A stretch of DNA of 64,000 bases from Tridacna crocea (GCA_943736015.1 OX031060.1:21963231-22027230), one strand, 5' to 3'. Positions 13,501 through 20,854 are shown, numbered from the stretch's first letter. Numbers and translations: made by a program. The notes: generated by a model from the letters alone, not told the origin.

Positions 13501-16500
13501 GCTACTTCAAGATGTTTTATGCAACTATCAACTGAAGATGACGTAAATGATGTAGATAACAAGTGATCAATCGCTGTGAATTTTTCTCTGTTATGACTGA
13601 GAGAAAAGGCTTCTTGCTATCAATTAAATCTCTTAGTGCCAAATTAAATCAACTCCTTTCGACAGCTCTAAATACAATCCATTGATGCTTAATTACAAAG
13701 ATTTTGATTGCATGTTTACAGTATTGTAAATCAAAGTTTCCTGGAAATTTTATCTAGATGAAATGAAAAGATAAAATTGGCAGGAAACTTTGCTTTAATT
13801 CTTTAACAAACGACAAAATTTTAGACTGGTTCAAATTAAAAGCATTTGCAGACGACAAAACAAAGGTGACTAGAAAAGAGACATATATTCTGGGAAGGGT
13901 AGAAACACTATGGGAAAAGGAGAAAATGCTGGTCACCAATATTTTGGCTCTATGATCTCTGTCAAGACAGAAAAACATAATGTATTCAAACTATTGATTT
14001 ACACTGTTTGCCATTTGTTTGTAAGTTTTTTTGGTGCCATTTTTGGCATAATTTCAGTTATATCATGATGTGTTGAGAACCTGTCCAGCTTCTGGAGTTC
14101 CTTTTATAGGTACTTTAGTCCTTTTCTACACAATATTCTTCCAAAGCCATGAGCTGATTTTCCACACAGCTACCACCAAAGCAATGATCAATTATGAAAA
14201 AAGAAATAAATCAGTCCTGGAAACGAAAGACAAGCTGGGGATTAAAACCAATGATCCAAAATATGGCAAGTGACATCAATCAATAGTCTGAAACGATTTG
14301 AAGTATGTTTTTTTTATTTTCCTTTAACCCATTACCACAGAATCCCTACTTTTGACGACCTGGAGAAAGAAGCCTTTCGAAAACATTGAGGGAAAAGGAG
14401 AAAATGCTGGTAACCAGCATTTTCTCCTTTTCCCACAATGTTTTTTTTACCCTTCACATAACAAATTTCAAATTTTCAATCACTTTTATTTTGTCGTCTG
14501 AAAATGCTTTGGATTTGGGCAAGCCTAAAATATTGTCGTGTGGTAATGAGTTAAATATGCGGTTGGCCGCATTCTGATAAAAGATTTTAAGAAGTTTAGA
14601 GTAATATTCTACTTTAACTCTTTACCAAACAACAAAATTTTAGACTGGTCCAAATTGAAAGCACTTGCAGACAACAAATTAAAAGAAACCCAAAAATTGA
14701 AATTTGTTTCCAGCAGGGTAGAAAACACTGTGGGACAAGAAGAAAATGCTGGTTACCAGCATTTTCTCCTTTTCCCACAATGTTTTCAAAAGGCTTCTAT
14801 CTCAGGGTCGTAAAAACCAGGGATTGTTCGGGAAAGGGTTAACTTTAATGTTATCATCTCCATTATGTGATAGTGGCATAAATTACCTTCAATGACCCTC
14901 TAAGAAAGGAGATCAGGTTTCTGCAGACAGGTAGTAAAATCAACATACAGTTTAGATTGAGACAGGCCGCACTGGCTCTTGCCCATGGCAAGGCATCCTG
15001 AAAATATGAAAAAGAATAAAAAAATGAGGATATAGAGGATATTTGGGTTTTTTTCGGTGAAAGATTGAAATTTATTTCATTGAGTGGACACCATCGGTGA
15101 TATTTTCGGGAGTGGTGCAGCTACTCGTGAAAATATTACCAATGGTGTTCACGAGATTATATAAATTTCTATCTTTCACCGAAAAAAAAAATCTATTTAT
15201 TTCATGCTTTTAACCTTTTCTGGCAAGAGCTTTATCAAAATCCAGTACAGTTCTTTACCGTTATTCCCCATGGCGTACCCCTCCCACATAGCAACGCATT
15301 ACAATATTACGTCAAGCGCGAGAAACGTAAGGTATATGATGTCATATTTCCCATCTGGTTGTCAAGCACACGCAGTTTACCTACTCAACAAGAACATGAA
15401 AATCGGTATTTTCAGTGGTGGTACCAGTGTAAGATCGAAAAATATTTTTACTGCTATTTCTCGATATCCTATCGGAAAGCATGAAATAAATAGCACATCA
15501 CTACTCTGGTTGCCTTTTGTGGCTTTTGTAGATCAAGATTAGACTGTACTGAACATGCGGTCTGATCTCTGATATACTATGACTACTTTGCTGCGACACC
15601 CATAAGCGATGACACTAAAAGCTTTTGTGGACGGTGCAGATTCAGATCAGACTTCACAAAACATGCAGTCTGATCTCTGGTCTACACTGTCCACTGCTGT
15701 AGTCTAGATCATTTATGAACCATCTCTTGATTTTGAAACTGTGCTGTATTTTTTGCCATTCAGAAAATTCAATTGATTCATTCAGTGGTGAAACAGTTAT
15801 ACTGCTCTTATTACTGTCTTATTTCTAGAATAAAACTACCTGATTGGTTAACCCATTACCACACAATCCCTACTTTTGATGCCCCTAAGAAAGAAGCCTT
15901 TTGAAAACACTATGGGAAAAGGAGAAAATGCTGGTACCCAGCATTTTCTCCTTTTCCAACAGCATTTTCTGCCCTTCCCAGAACAAATTTCTATTTCTTA
16001 GTCACCTTCATTTTGTCGTCTGCAAATGCTTTTAATTTGGACTAATCTAAAATTTTCTCATGTGGTAAAGAGTTAAACTGGCACTCTGTGGGTGGACTAA
16101 GTAAAATTTCAAGCCATAACACATCTCTTACAAGGTTTGAGAGTAAAACAAGGGAAACATTTTTGTGGTATCAGGCAAATCGTGTTGACATCAATGTCAT
16201 CCTTTCTCAAACAGTTATTTTCTCCTATACTATCTGCAAAAGCACATGTGACTAAAAGCTTTGGTCAGTACTGTACAGATTTACCCTTAACCCTTTCCCA
16301 AACAAGCCCTGGTTTTTACGTGTCTGCAGTAGAAGTCTTTTGAAAACACTGTGGGGAAAGGAGAAATTGCTCATAATGAGCCATTTCTCCTTTTCCCACA
16401 GTGTTTTCTACCCTTTTTGGGAACTTTCTGCCATTTTCTCCATATAAAAAATTGTCGTCTGTAAACTCTTTTGGTTTTGAAGGGTCCAAAATTTGTCGTT

Positions 16501-19078
16501 TGAAAAGGGTTAACCAAATGGTAAAATTTTTTACCTTACAAAATTGCAAGTAATTTCAGATGACAAATTAAATGTAAGAGCTCAAGATAGAGGAAGTGAT
16601 TTTGATTACAAATTGAGAATATGAATAATTTTTCACTTAACCTAATGTTGTTTAAATGCTTATAAGAATTGTCTCATCAAAACGATTCTTATGAGTTAGT
16701 ACCCACGACATAGGATTTTGAAGAGAATGAATAACTTTAGAATACAATCACCTTCTCTTATCTGCAGCTCTGGAATATAGTGCAAATGATGATTTCTGAT
16801 AAGGAAGGAAAACATTGTGGCAAAAGGAGAAAATGCTGGTCACCAGCATTTTCCCTTTTACCTGCAAGGTTTTAAAAAACCTTCTTTGGGCCTGTGAAGA
16901 CTTGGGATGCGTAGCGCAGAGTTAAGAAAGCATTTCTGAATTCTGCTGTGAGCTCACAATACTGTGTTGTCTGGATTTTAACACTTTACCACACAATCCC
17001 AACTTTTAATGACCCTGAGAAAGAAGCCTTTTGAAAACAGAAAAAGAGAAAAATGCTGGTAACCAGTTTTTTTCCTTTTCCAACAATGTTTTCTACATTT
17101 CCAAAAACAAATTTCTATTTTTGAGCCAATCTTACATTGTCGTCTGCAAACACTTTCAATTTTGACTGCTCAACAATTTTGTTGTTTGGTAAAGAGTCAA
17201 ATAAAGCTTACCCCTATGATTAACCTCAAGTAGTAGAAGGAATCCTGATTTTTATATTTCAAGTACCCATAGATAAACATTCCAACATTTCCACCTATCC
17301 AGACAGCCTGAAATAGTTAAAATATAGAGAGGATCTTACATCAGTGTTTATTATGTATCATATAAACATAATAATTTATGCATTATATCATTCTTTTATC
17401 AAACAGGTTGATGGAGAGTATACAAAGCTAGCCTTTGGTAGCGTTGAATATGTTTCAGTCAGCATGTTTGATGAAAATGATAATACATAAACAAGAATCT
17501 GAGATTCTTTTAGCAGATAAAACAAAATGACAGACAAAATGTATCCTGTTTCATCACCTCCAACCTATATACTGTTCACTGGTCCATGTTTACAGATATC
17601 ATGCACACAAAGATAGCTCCCTGACATGTGAAACAAATGTGAATGAAACAGTTCATAGAGAGAGTAATTTGAAGTACTTTCACAATTCCTTTTTCTTTAA
17701 CTCTTTACCACACAATTCCGACTTTTACCAACCCTGAGAAAGAAGCCTTTTGAAAACAATTAAACATTGTGGGAGAAGGAGAAAATGCTGGTAACCAGCA
17801 TTTTCTCCTTTTTCCACAATATTTTCTATCCTTCCAAAAACAAATTTAAATTTTTTAGCCACATTCATTTTGTCTTCTACAAATGCTTTCATTTGCACCA
17901 GTCTAAAATTCTGTTGTTTGGTAAAGAATAACTTATGCTGCATACATGTTTCTTTTCATTTTAACTCTTTACAAAATGACAAATTTTTGGACTGGACCAA
18001 ATTCAAAGCATCTGCAGACAATAAATTAAATCTTTTAATTATGATGATTTCTGCTTTGGTACAGAAAGGGTAGAAAAAATTGTGAGAAAAGGAGAAAATG
18101 CTGGTTATAGCATCTTCTCCTTTTCCCGCAATGTTTTCTACAGGCTTCTTTCTCAGAGTTGTTAAAAGTCGGAATTGTGTGGTAAAGAGTTAAACATAAA
18201 AATTCAGTGCATTTTACGTACTTATATCTCTTAGCAACAAATTATAATTTTTCTGCACAATGGTTAAGTAGTACACATTTCTTATACTGTAATTGGTTTA
18301 GCTGGCTGCACATGCTTGTTTTCCAACATCTTCTTGAGAGTTATTCAATGTTTGGGCTTTATGGTAAAGGGTTAAACCAATGTTGTAAATGGAAAGTGTT
18401 ACCACATAATATCTAGCCTTTTTTACATTTTGGTGCATCTACATGTATCTGCCAACTTTGTGTATGTAATGTACTGAGTCTAGTAACTCTTTAATTAACC
18501 TTTTCCCACACAATGACGACTTTTGACGACCCTTGGAGAGAAGCCTTTTGAAAACATTGTGGGAAAAGGAGAAAATGCTGGTAACCAGCATTTTCTCCTT
18601 TTCCCACAATGTTTTCTTCCCTATCAATAAACTATTGCACCGTTTGAGCCATACTGAAATTGTCGTCCACAAATGCTTTCAAATTGCACAGGGCTAAAAT
18701 TTCGTTGTCTGGTAAAGGGTTAATATACAACAACATGTTTGACATGTCACCTGCATCACGGTTGTTAAAACTTGTCATTGCTTTGATAGAATCTTTACCA
18801 CACAATCCCGACTTTTAACTACCCTGAAAAAGAAAGCTTTTGAAAACATTGTAGGAAAAGGAGAAAATGCTGAAAACCAGTATTTGCTCCTTTTCCCACA
18901 ATGTTTTATACCCTTCCCAAATCCAGTTCAAATTTTTGAGTCACTGATTTAGTCGTCTGCAAAAGCTTTTAATTTGGTCAGGTCCAAAGTTTTGTTGTTT
19001 GGTAAAGAGTTAAAGCTTAGAAGTATCTGTACTTACTATAACTATCCACCTTGGAATATCATTCAATATTCGTGCCAT
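1426..19078 (-). CDS. NOX2: NOX2-like NADPH oxidase (cytochrome b558 heavy chain), first eight coding exons
   Basis: Membrane flavocytochrome that passes electrons from cytosolic NADPH through FAD and two hemes to O2, making superoxide. Eight minus-strand exons join in phase: 19078-19037, 17307-17212, 14997-14887, 11234-11147, 9028-8871, 4381-4281, 2112-2039, 1547-1426. They total 792 nt, 264 codons, with no stop. The product aligns along its length with the vertebrate NOX2 membrane domain, including [20 protein letters not shown] and [14 protein letters not shown]. The four heme-ligand histidines (human H101, H115, H209, H222) are all present, in TFHQY, AVHIG, FTHHLF and CIHG. There is no N-terminal EF-hand or peroxidase region, so NOX5 and DUOX are unlikely. 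The FAD/NADPH dehydrogenase half should lie left of position 1. Introns are full of MITEs. Family assignment is very secure; orthology to NOX2 rather than another NOX1-4 member is likely. Confidence 0.93.
2039..2112 (-). CDS. NOX2: NOX2-like exon 7, helix V with two heme histidines
   Basis: 74 nt, entering in phase 2 and leaving in phase 1. The acceptor is TTGCAG and the donor GTATTC. With exon 6 it reads [20 protein letters not shown] then FIGICIHG, nearly residue for residue NOX2. The HH pair and the final IHG histidine match H209, H210 and H222. A 62-aa ORF overlapping this exon is in another frame. Confidence 0.93.
2536..2764 (+). mobile_element. TTAA MITE, subfamily B (type description)
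   Basis: Family description for all TTAA MITEs listed below. About 228 bp, flanked by TTAA on both sides (2536-2539, 2761-2764). Ends read TTAACCC...GGGTTAA, with terminal inverted repeats like CCCTTTACCACACAATCCC and GTTTGGTAAAGGG. The centre is a roughly 67-bp palindrome (GAAAACA..TGTTTTC). TTAA target sites and CCC ends are the hallmark of piggyBac elements, so these are best read as non-autonomous piggyBac-type MITEs. 'Plus' means the AAGAAGCCTTTTG arm comes first. Subfamily A has centre GCTGGTAACCAGC, B has GCTCRTAAYGAGC, and C has GGCAAAAGGTG arms with GCTCGTGACGAGC. This copy is B. Confidence 0.85.
3080..3290 (-). mobile_element. TTAA MITE, degenerate
   Basis: The core GTAAAAGGAGAAAATGCTAG and its mirror survive, but the termini are eroded. 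It lies directly before another minus copy. Confidence 0.6.
3312..3532 (-). mobile_element. TTAA MITE, degenerate
   Basis: Starts TTAATTCTTTACCAAACAAC and ends GTTTGGTTAGG. The central palindrome is imperfect (AAAATACTAATTTTCACTAT), so this is an old copy. Confidence 0.65.
3681..3905 (+). mobile_element. TTAA MITE, subfamily A
   Basis: TTAACCATTTACCACACAATC to GTGTGGTAAAGAGTAA. The core is GCTGGTAACCAGC. Its right end merges with the next copy at 3903. Confidence 0.85.
3903..4150 (+). mobile_element. TTAA MITE with duplicated core
   Basis: A head-to-tail neighbour of the preceding copy. The centre contains CCCAGCATTTTCTC twice (around 3995-4008 and 4018-4031), so one arm is duplicated and the palindrome is no longer symmetric. 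Confidence 0.75.
4281..4381 (-). CDS. NOX2: NOX2-like exon 6, fourth transmembrane helix
   Basis: 101 nt, entering in phase 0 and leaving in phase 2. The acceptor is CCCTACAG and the donor GTAAAA. It encodes [20 protein letters not shown] then [13 protein letters not shown] plus two bases of an Arg codon. Human NOX2 has the matching TLLAGITGVVITLC and TSSTKTIR blocks. Confidence 0.93.
5200..5545. repeat. Two short foldback-like repeats related to the MITE cores
   Basis: Near 5226-5285 and 5460-5530, GTGGGAAAAGGAGAAATTTC and GTGGGAAAACGAGAAATCAC are each followed by an imperfect mirror and TGTCTGC(C/T)GAGCTT. The outer TTAA ends are not visible. Probably a separate, older foldback family. Confidence 0.4.
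6154..6345 (+). mobile_element. GAGCTCCAGATA foldback MITE, copy 1
   Basis: Begins AGAGCTCCAGATAGAGGGAG and ends with the inverse, CATCACTCCTTCTAATCTGG. A perfect inner hairpin sits at the centre (TAGAATCGTCTC/GAGACGATTCTA). Related copies are at about 16576-16755 and 29983-30148. Confidence 0.7.
6335..6480 (+). mobile_element. TTAA MITE, 3' half only
   Basis: CTGGTAACCAGCATTTTCTC through TTTGTCATCTGTAAATGC to GTTTGGTAAAGATTCAA. The 5' half is missing where it meets the GAGCTCC foldback. Confidence 0.6.
6708..8776 (+). mobile_element. Minisatellite-bearing Helentron-like element A
   Basis: The left end AACAAGAGGACCATGATGGT has a hairpin (AGGACCAT/ATGGTCCT) and then GCTCACCTGAG. The body is about 155-bp tandem units, clearest at 7680-8640 (CAAGGGCAAATAACTCCAG, GACCAAGTTTGGTGCTGATT). 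Next come a GGAC/GACGGAC microsatellite (8645-8725) and a right end with hairpin GAGCACTTCGTGCTC, then AGGTGAGCTAAAA. Subterminal inverted repeats (GCTCACCTGAG/CTCAGGTGAGC), a microsatellite, a 3' hairpin and a CTAA end fit Helentron-associated non-autonomous elements. No protein is encoded. The class is inferred from architecture only. Confidence 0.6.
8645..8725 (+). repeat. GGAC / GACGGAC microsatellite
   Basis: Irregular array of GGACGGAC and GACGACGGAC units just inside the right end of element A. The same position holds shorter versions in the elements ending near 28.07 and 44.39 kb. Confidence 0.85.
8871..9028 (-). CDS. NOX2: NOX2-like exon 5, heme histidine and extracellular loop
   Basis: 158 nt, entering in phase 1 and leaving in phase 0, with ACAG acceptor and GTAAGT donor. 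Joined to exon 4 it reads [22 protein letters not shown] matches human H115. The rest is the variable loop, ending NPVRDPSN, more divergent from NOX2 as expected. A MITE containing a 2-kb nested element ends at 8867, directly beside the donor (8870-8869), so transposon sequence supplies almost the whole start of the intron. Confidence 0.92.
9154..9382 (+). mobile_element. TTAA MITE, subfamily B
   Basis: TTCAACCCTTTCCCAAACAAG to TTTGGAAAGAGTTAA. The left TTAA has mutated to TTCA. The core GCTCGTAACGAG has one arm eroded. Confidence 0.82.
9505..9597 (-). repeat. tRNA-like SINE head or tRNA pseudogene
   Basis: On the minus strand a B-box-like GAGTTCAATTCC (9524-9535) follows a weak A-box-like GGTCAGTGG by about 50 nt. 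No clear acceptor stem was found, so this is more likely a SINE remnant than a working tRNA. Confidence 0.4.
9812..10041 (+). mobile_element. TTAA MITE, subfamily A
   Basis: TTAACTATTTACCACACAATC to TATGGTAAAGAGTGAA, core GCTGGTAACCAGC. It lies in the intron between NOX exons 4 and 5. Confidence 0.85.
10470..10545 (+). repeat. tRNA-derived SINE head
   Basis: Good pol III boxes: A box TGGCTCAGTGG (10479-10489) and B box AGTTCGAATCC (10522-10532), with TTGGCTCAGTGGTTAGGGTA around the D arm. The ends do not pair as an acceptor stem, and non-tRNA sequence follows. A tRNA-headed SINE is the best reading. Confidence 0.6.
10812..11040 (+). mobile_element. TTAA MITE, subfamily A
   Basis: Exact TTAA at both ends. 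The core reads GCTGGTAACCATC, with one mismatch in the palindrome. Its right end lies 106 bp from the NOX exon 4 donor. Confidence 0.88.
11147..11234 (-). CDS. NOX2: NOX2-like exon 4, first heme histidine
   Basis: 88 nt, entering in phase 0 and leaving in phase 1. The acceptor is TTTTAG and the donor GTAAAT. It encodes [20 protein letters not shown] then IAYMICVHT. The TFH histidine matches human H101, the distal heme ligand of helix III, and RRQLD matches the B-loop contact region. The in-exon GGTAAG (within KTVRR codons) resembles a donor but using it would break the frame. Confidence 0.92.
11627..11826. mobile_element. CACCAACCATTCTTAAGAA foldback MITE, complete copy
   Basis: About 200 bp that folds on itself: GGGCCTGTATTCACCAACCA at the left is mirrored by GGTTGGTAAATACAGGCCC at the right. 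The inner arms are AAGTAACACAACTTCTGATT and the mirror, centred on GGTTTAGCC. Relatives are at 24028-24193, 30149-30895 (split), 34013-35213 (split) and 51000-51160. Confidence 0.8.
11663..12162 (+). repeat. Tandem duplication, two 250-bp units
   Basis: Unit 1 (11663-11912) runs from TTGTCTTATTCTCC to GCTTTAATT. Unit 2 (11913-12162) repeats it with few changes, including the non-MITE stretch CTACATGTTCTGTACCATCT. The breakpoint lies inside the foldback, so only the first copy keeps its left terminus. Confidence 0.8.
12388..12500 (+). mobile_element. TTAA MITE, 5' half
   Basis: TTAACCACACGATCCCACATT to GAAAAACAGTGTGGGAAAAC. The mirror arm is missing. Confidence 0.6.
12580..12737 (-). mobile_element. 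TTAA MITE, minus copy lacking one end
   Basis: AAATTGAAATTTGTTTCCAAC to TTGTTTGGTGAAAGGTTAA. Its final TTAA (12734-12737) is shared with the next element. Confidence 0.7.
12734..13108. mobile_element. TTAA element with about 57-bp inverted ends
   Basis: TTAACCCATCCTCGGATACC at the left and GGTATCCGAGGATGGGTTAA at the right. The inverted arms extend to CTACATCGACCCTGGGACAA. The middle is two direct copies of a roughly 115-bp unit (GCCGAAAATCGATACGAAAC...TTCGGCCAGCGGTAAAG, near 12819-12920 and 12927-13026). TTAA flanks and CCC ends suggest another piggyBac-type non-autonomous element, unrelated in sequence to the common MITE. Confidence 0.75.
13105..13332 (+). mobile_element. TTAA MITE, subfamily A
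   Basis: Begins at the TTAA that ends the preceding element and ends ATGAAAGGTTAA. Core GCTGGTAACCATC as in the copy at 10812, suggesting a shared source. Confidence 0.85.
13797..13950 (-). mobile_element. TTAA MITE, truncated
   Basis: Has one terminus (TTCTTTAACAAACGACAAAAT) and the first arm up to GGAGAAAATGCTGGTCACCA. The rest is lost. Confidence 0.65.
14324..14554 (+). mobile_element. TTAA MITE, subfamily A
   Basis: Exact TTAA ends, core palindrome GCTGGTAACCAGC. Located in the intron between NOX exons 3 and 4. Confidence 0.88.
14614..14842 (-). mobile_element. TTAA MITE, subfamily A
   Basis: Exact TTAA ends, centre GCTGGTTACCAGC. It lies 60 bp from the plus-oriented copy before it, forming a large inverted pair, and 45 bp from the NOX exon 3 donor. 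Confidence 0.88.
14887..14997 (-). CDS. NOX2: NOX2-like exon 3, second transmembrane helix
   Basis: 111 nt, phase 0 to phase 0, with CAG acceptor and GTAATT donor. It encodes [20 protein letters not shown] and continues [17 protein letters not shown], nearly identical to human NOX2 over this stretch. This is one of the most conserved NOX segments and by itself identifies the family. A TTAA MITE ends at 14842, 45 bp downstream of the donor on the minus strand. Confidence 0.95.
15040..15495 (+). mobile_element. Foldback element TTTCGGTGAAAGAT, copy 1
   Basis: The left part (15048-15188) is a hairpin: TTTTTTCGGTGAAAGATTGA is mirrored by ATCTTTCACCGAAAAAA around GAGTGG.GCAGC.ACTCG. The right part (15190-15492) is bounded by CTATTTATTTCATGC and its inverse GCATGAAATAAATAG. 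Both parts recur at 45585-46033 and, truncated, at 51810-52172, so they move together. No coding sequence. Confidence 0.7.
15848..16076 (+). mobile_element. TTAA MITE, subfamily A
   Basis: Exact TTAA ends, core GCTGGTACCCAGC. Located in the intron between NOX exons 2 and 3. Confidence 0.87.
16287..16513 (+). mobile_element. TTAA MITE, subfamily B
   Basis: TTAACCCTTTCCCAAACAAG to TTTGAAAAGGGTTAA, with exact TTAA flanks. The core is GCTCATAATGAGC, a compensated version of the GCTCGTAACGAGC centre. Confidence 0.88.
16576..16755 (+). mobile_element. GAGCTCCAGATA foldback MITE, copy 2
   Basis: AGAGCTCAAGATAGAGGAAG to ATCTGCAGCTCT, inner hairpin AAGAATTGTCTC/AAACGATTCTT. More diverged than the 6154 copy. 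Confidence 0.6.
16800..16925 (+). mobile_element. TTAA MITE core remnant
   Basis: GAAAACATTGTGGCAAAAGG to CAGCATTTTCCCTTTTACC. The termini are gone. Confidence 0.5.
16978..17200 (+). mobile_element. TTAA MITE ending at the NOX exon 2 donor
   Basis: TTAACACTTTACCACACAATC to TTTGGTAAAGAGTCAA (right TTAA now TCAA). The palindrome is damaged: one arm lost CATTGTGGGAAAAGG. Ends 11 bp from the splice donor GT. Confidence 0.85.
17212..17307 (-). CDS. NOX2: NOX2-like exon 2, first transmembrane helix
   Basis: 96 nt, phase 0 to phase 0, with a CAG acceptor (17310-17308) and GTAAGC donor (17211-17206). It encodes [17 protein letters not shown] followed by a loop ending in YYLRLIIG, matching the NOX2 stretch that starts at its WLGINVFLF helix. 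A MITE ends at 17200, leaving about 11 bp of intron between the splice donor and the transposon. Confidence 0.9.
17697..17932 (+). mobile_element. TTAA MITE, subfamily A
   Basis: TTAACTCTTTACCACACAATT to GTTTGGTAAAGAATAA. An 8-bp insertion (AATTAAAC) interrupts the left arm. Confidence 0.82.
17961..18193 (-). mobile_element. TTAA MITE, subfamily A
   Basis: Exact TTAA ends, imperfect core GCTGGTTATAGCATC. With the preceding plus copy it forms an inverted pair. Confidence 0.82.
18495..18723 (+). mobile_element. TTAA MITE with a perfect 67-bp palindrome
   Basis: Exact TTAA flanks. Positions 18550-18616 are 33-bp arms that match perfectly around one central A. Best example of the subfamily A core here. 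Confidence 0.9.
18788..19013 (+). mobile_element. TTAA MITE next to NOX exon 1
   Basis: AGAATCTTTACCACACAATCC to TTGGTAAAGAGTTAA. The core is imperfect (GCTGAAAACCAGTATTTG). Ends 23 bp from the exon 1 donor. Confidence 0.82.
19037..19078 (-). CDS. NOX2: NOX2-like exon 1 (start codon)
   Basis: ATG at 19078-19076 opens 14 codons reading [14 protein letters not shown], followed by a consensus GTAAGT donor at 19036-19031. The exon ends in phase 0. It corresponds to the short first coding exon of NOX2, where the N-terminus enters the first membrane helix. A MITE ends at 19013, only 23 bp inside intron 1. A promoter or 5' UTR could not be recognised upstream. Confidence 0.8.
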
Positions 19079-19365
19079 GTCTGTATGCTGATTCACTATT
19101 TCCCACTTAATAACATCCTGAACTGTATTTCATCATTGTATTGATCATACTAAACTATACCCTTCCTGAAAATTCAAGACATTTAGGTTACTTGCAACAT
19201 CCATCAGCATGAGATACATAGACAAGAACAAAAGCTTTTCTGCTAGGAACAATTTTAATTGTGATCTTTTACTTTAAAAGGTAAAATTATTATCATTTTC
19301 AATTTTGCAACGTGCATTGAAAGGGATCTCCCATTCAAGCAAAAGACTCAAACATACTTTATTAC

Positions 19366-19558
19366 TTAAACTCATTACCAAACAACGAAAGTTTTGGCTT
19401 GTCTAAATTAAAAGGAAATTTGAAATTTGTTGTGAGAAGGAAAGAAAATATTGTGGGAAAAGGAGAAAATGCTGGTTACAGCATTTCCTCCTTTTCCCGC
19501 TATGTTTTCTAAATGCTCCTTTCTCAGGGTTGTCAAAAGTTGTGTAGTAATGGGTTAA
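19366..19558 (-). mobile_element. TTAA MITE, internally deleted
   Basis: Exact TTAA ends but only 193 bp: part of the TTTGTCGTCTGCAAATGC arm is missing. Lies upstream of NOX exon 1. Confidence 0.82.
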
Positions 19559-19594
19559 CTCTTCACCCTGTCCTAAATTTGGTTTTGTAATCAT

Positions 19595-19822
19595 TTAACT
19601 CATTACCAAATGACAAAATGTTAGGATTGTCCAAATCAAACGCATTTGCAGACGACAGAATAAAAGTGACTGAAAAATTGAAATTTGTCTTGTGAAGGTA
19701 GAAAACATTGTGGGAAAAGGAGAAAATGCTGGTTACCAGCATTTTTTCCTTTTCCCACAGTGTTTTCTACAGGCTTCTTTGTCAAGTACGTCAAAAGTAG
19801 GGATTATGTGGTAATGGGTTAA
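19595..19822 (-). mobile_element. TTAA MITE, subfamily A
   Basis: Exact TTAA ends, centre GCTGGTTACCAGC. Only 36 bp separate it from the preceding minus copy. Confidence 0.88.
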
Positions 19823-20680
19823 ATGGTTTTCAACCACAAATTCAAATTCCCTCAAATAGTAAGATTTATCTACAAAATGGTAAGTGAAACAGAGGACATT
19901 TGTTTTTTAAGGTGAAATATTTGAAATATTGAATTTTATTTCATGGAGTGAACATCATCAGTAACTCACAGCCAGTGTCACACAAAGCTGAATGTAACTG
20001 ATGTAAATGTAAGAACTAGCATTTCAACTTCTGTTCACAATGTATGACTCTCCATTTTCAAGGTAGGATTTTCTGAAATTCTTAAAGGTATGAACAATAC
20101 TATGGCACAGCACAATGGCCTTGAAAGGGTTAATAATGCATATACAAGAAAAAAAAGCGATTAGTTCTGTTTCTTGCATTTTGTTGTTAATTTTGATGCC
20201 CAATACAGCATCAGACGGGAAAACGCCCCTCCACTATAAAGTCCCATGCAATATGTGTGATATTGTTTTATGAATTATAAAAATAAATGAAATTCTGCGC
20301 TTTACTCTACAGTCAATAATATATTTGATGTATAAGGAATGAATCCGTAAGAAATCAAAATGTTTTTGACACACAATTTAGCTTTACATAGGTCTTCGTG
20401 ATATACTCACTGTAGTGGAGGGCGTTTTCCTCCGTATTTTTCCCACCACTTTTTAGAAATCCCCCATACCTCTCAGAGAGATGAGATATAACCCCTCCCC
20501 CCTTTTTTCTTCAAATCCTGAATCAAATAATTCATGTAAATTCAAAATTGATAAATCACTGTTTCATCATTCAAAGATTCATGCTCAACAAAAAGGAATT
20601 TAGGAATTATTCAACATACAAACGTCCATTTGCAAAGTTATCCATTTAAAAAGGTATGTGTTAAAAGACATTAAACTCAC
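19823..20680. other. Gene-poor stretch upstream of the NOX2-like gene
   Basis: No gene or recognisable promoter. GGGAAAACGCCCCTCCACTAT near 20218-20238 recurs inverted near 20413-20434 (CACTGTAGTGGAGGGCGTTTTC), so a small inverted-repeat element of about 220 bp probably lies at 20215-20437. Confidence 0.45.
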
Positions 20681-20854
20681 ATTCATCATTAATTTGTGAC
20701 AGAAGTTCGTGATGAATCATGCAATATCGTTTCATGAACTCAATTTCATTTCCTGTGTTTGACGTTTTCGTTACGGAACAATAACAAACTTTCGGACAAC
20801 AATGTTTATAGGTAAACAACCGAACATCCCGATCGCAAGGTGTCGTTTTAGTAG
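20681..20854 (-). CDS. Isolated cysteine-rich exon, phase 1-1
   Basis: Minus-strand open segment between a good acceptor (TATATTACAG) and donor (GTGAGT at 20680-20675). It is 174 nt, entering and leaving in phase 1, so it adds exactly 58 residues. The peptide has six cysteines (TTPCDRDVRLF, KHCCPKVCYCSV, KRYCMIHHELL). Symmetric 1-1 exons are typical of extracellular modules. I do not recognise the domain; it is not a clear Kazal, EGF or sushi module. Neighbouring exons were not found. It lies on the same strand as and upstream of the NOX gene, but nothing ties it to that gene. A chance open segment cannot be excluded. Confidence 0.4.
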
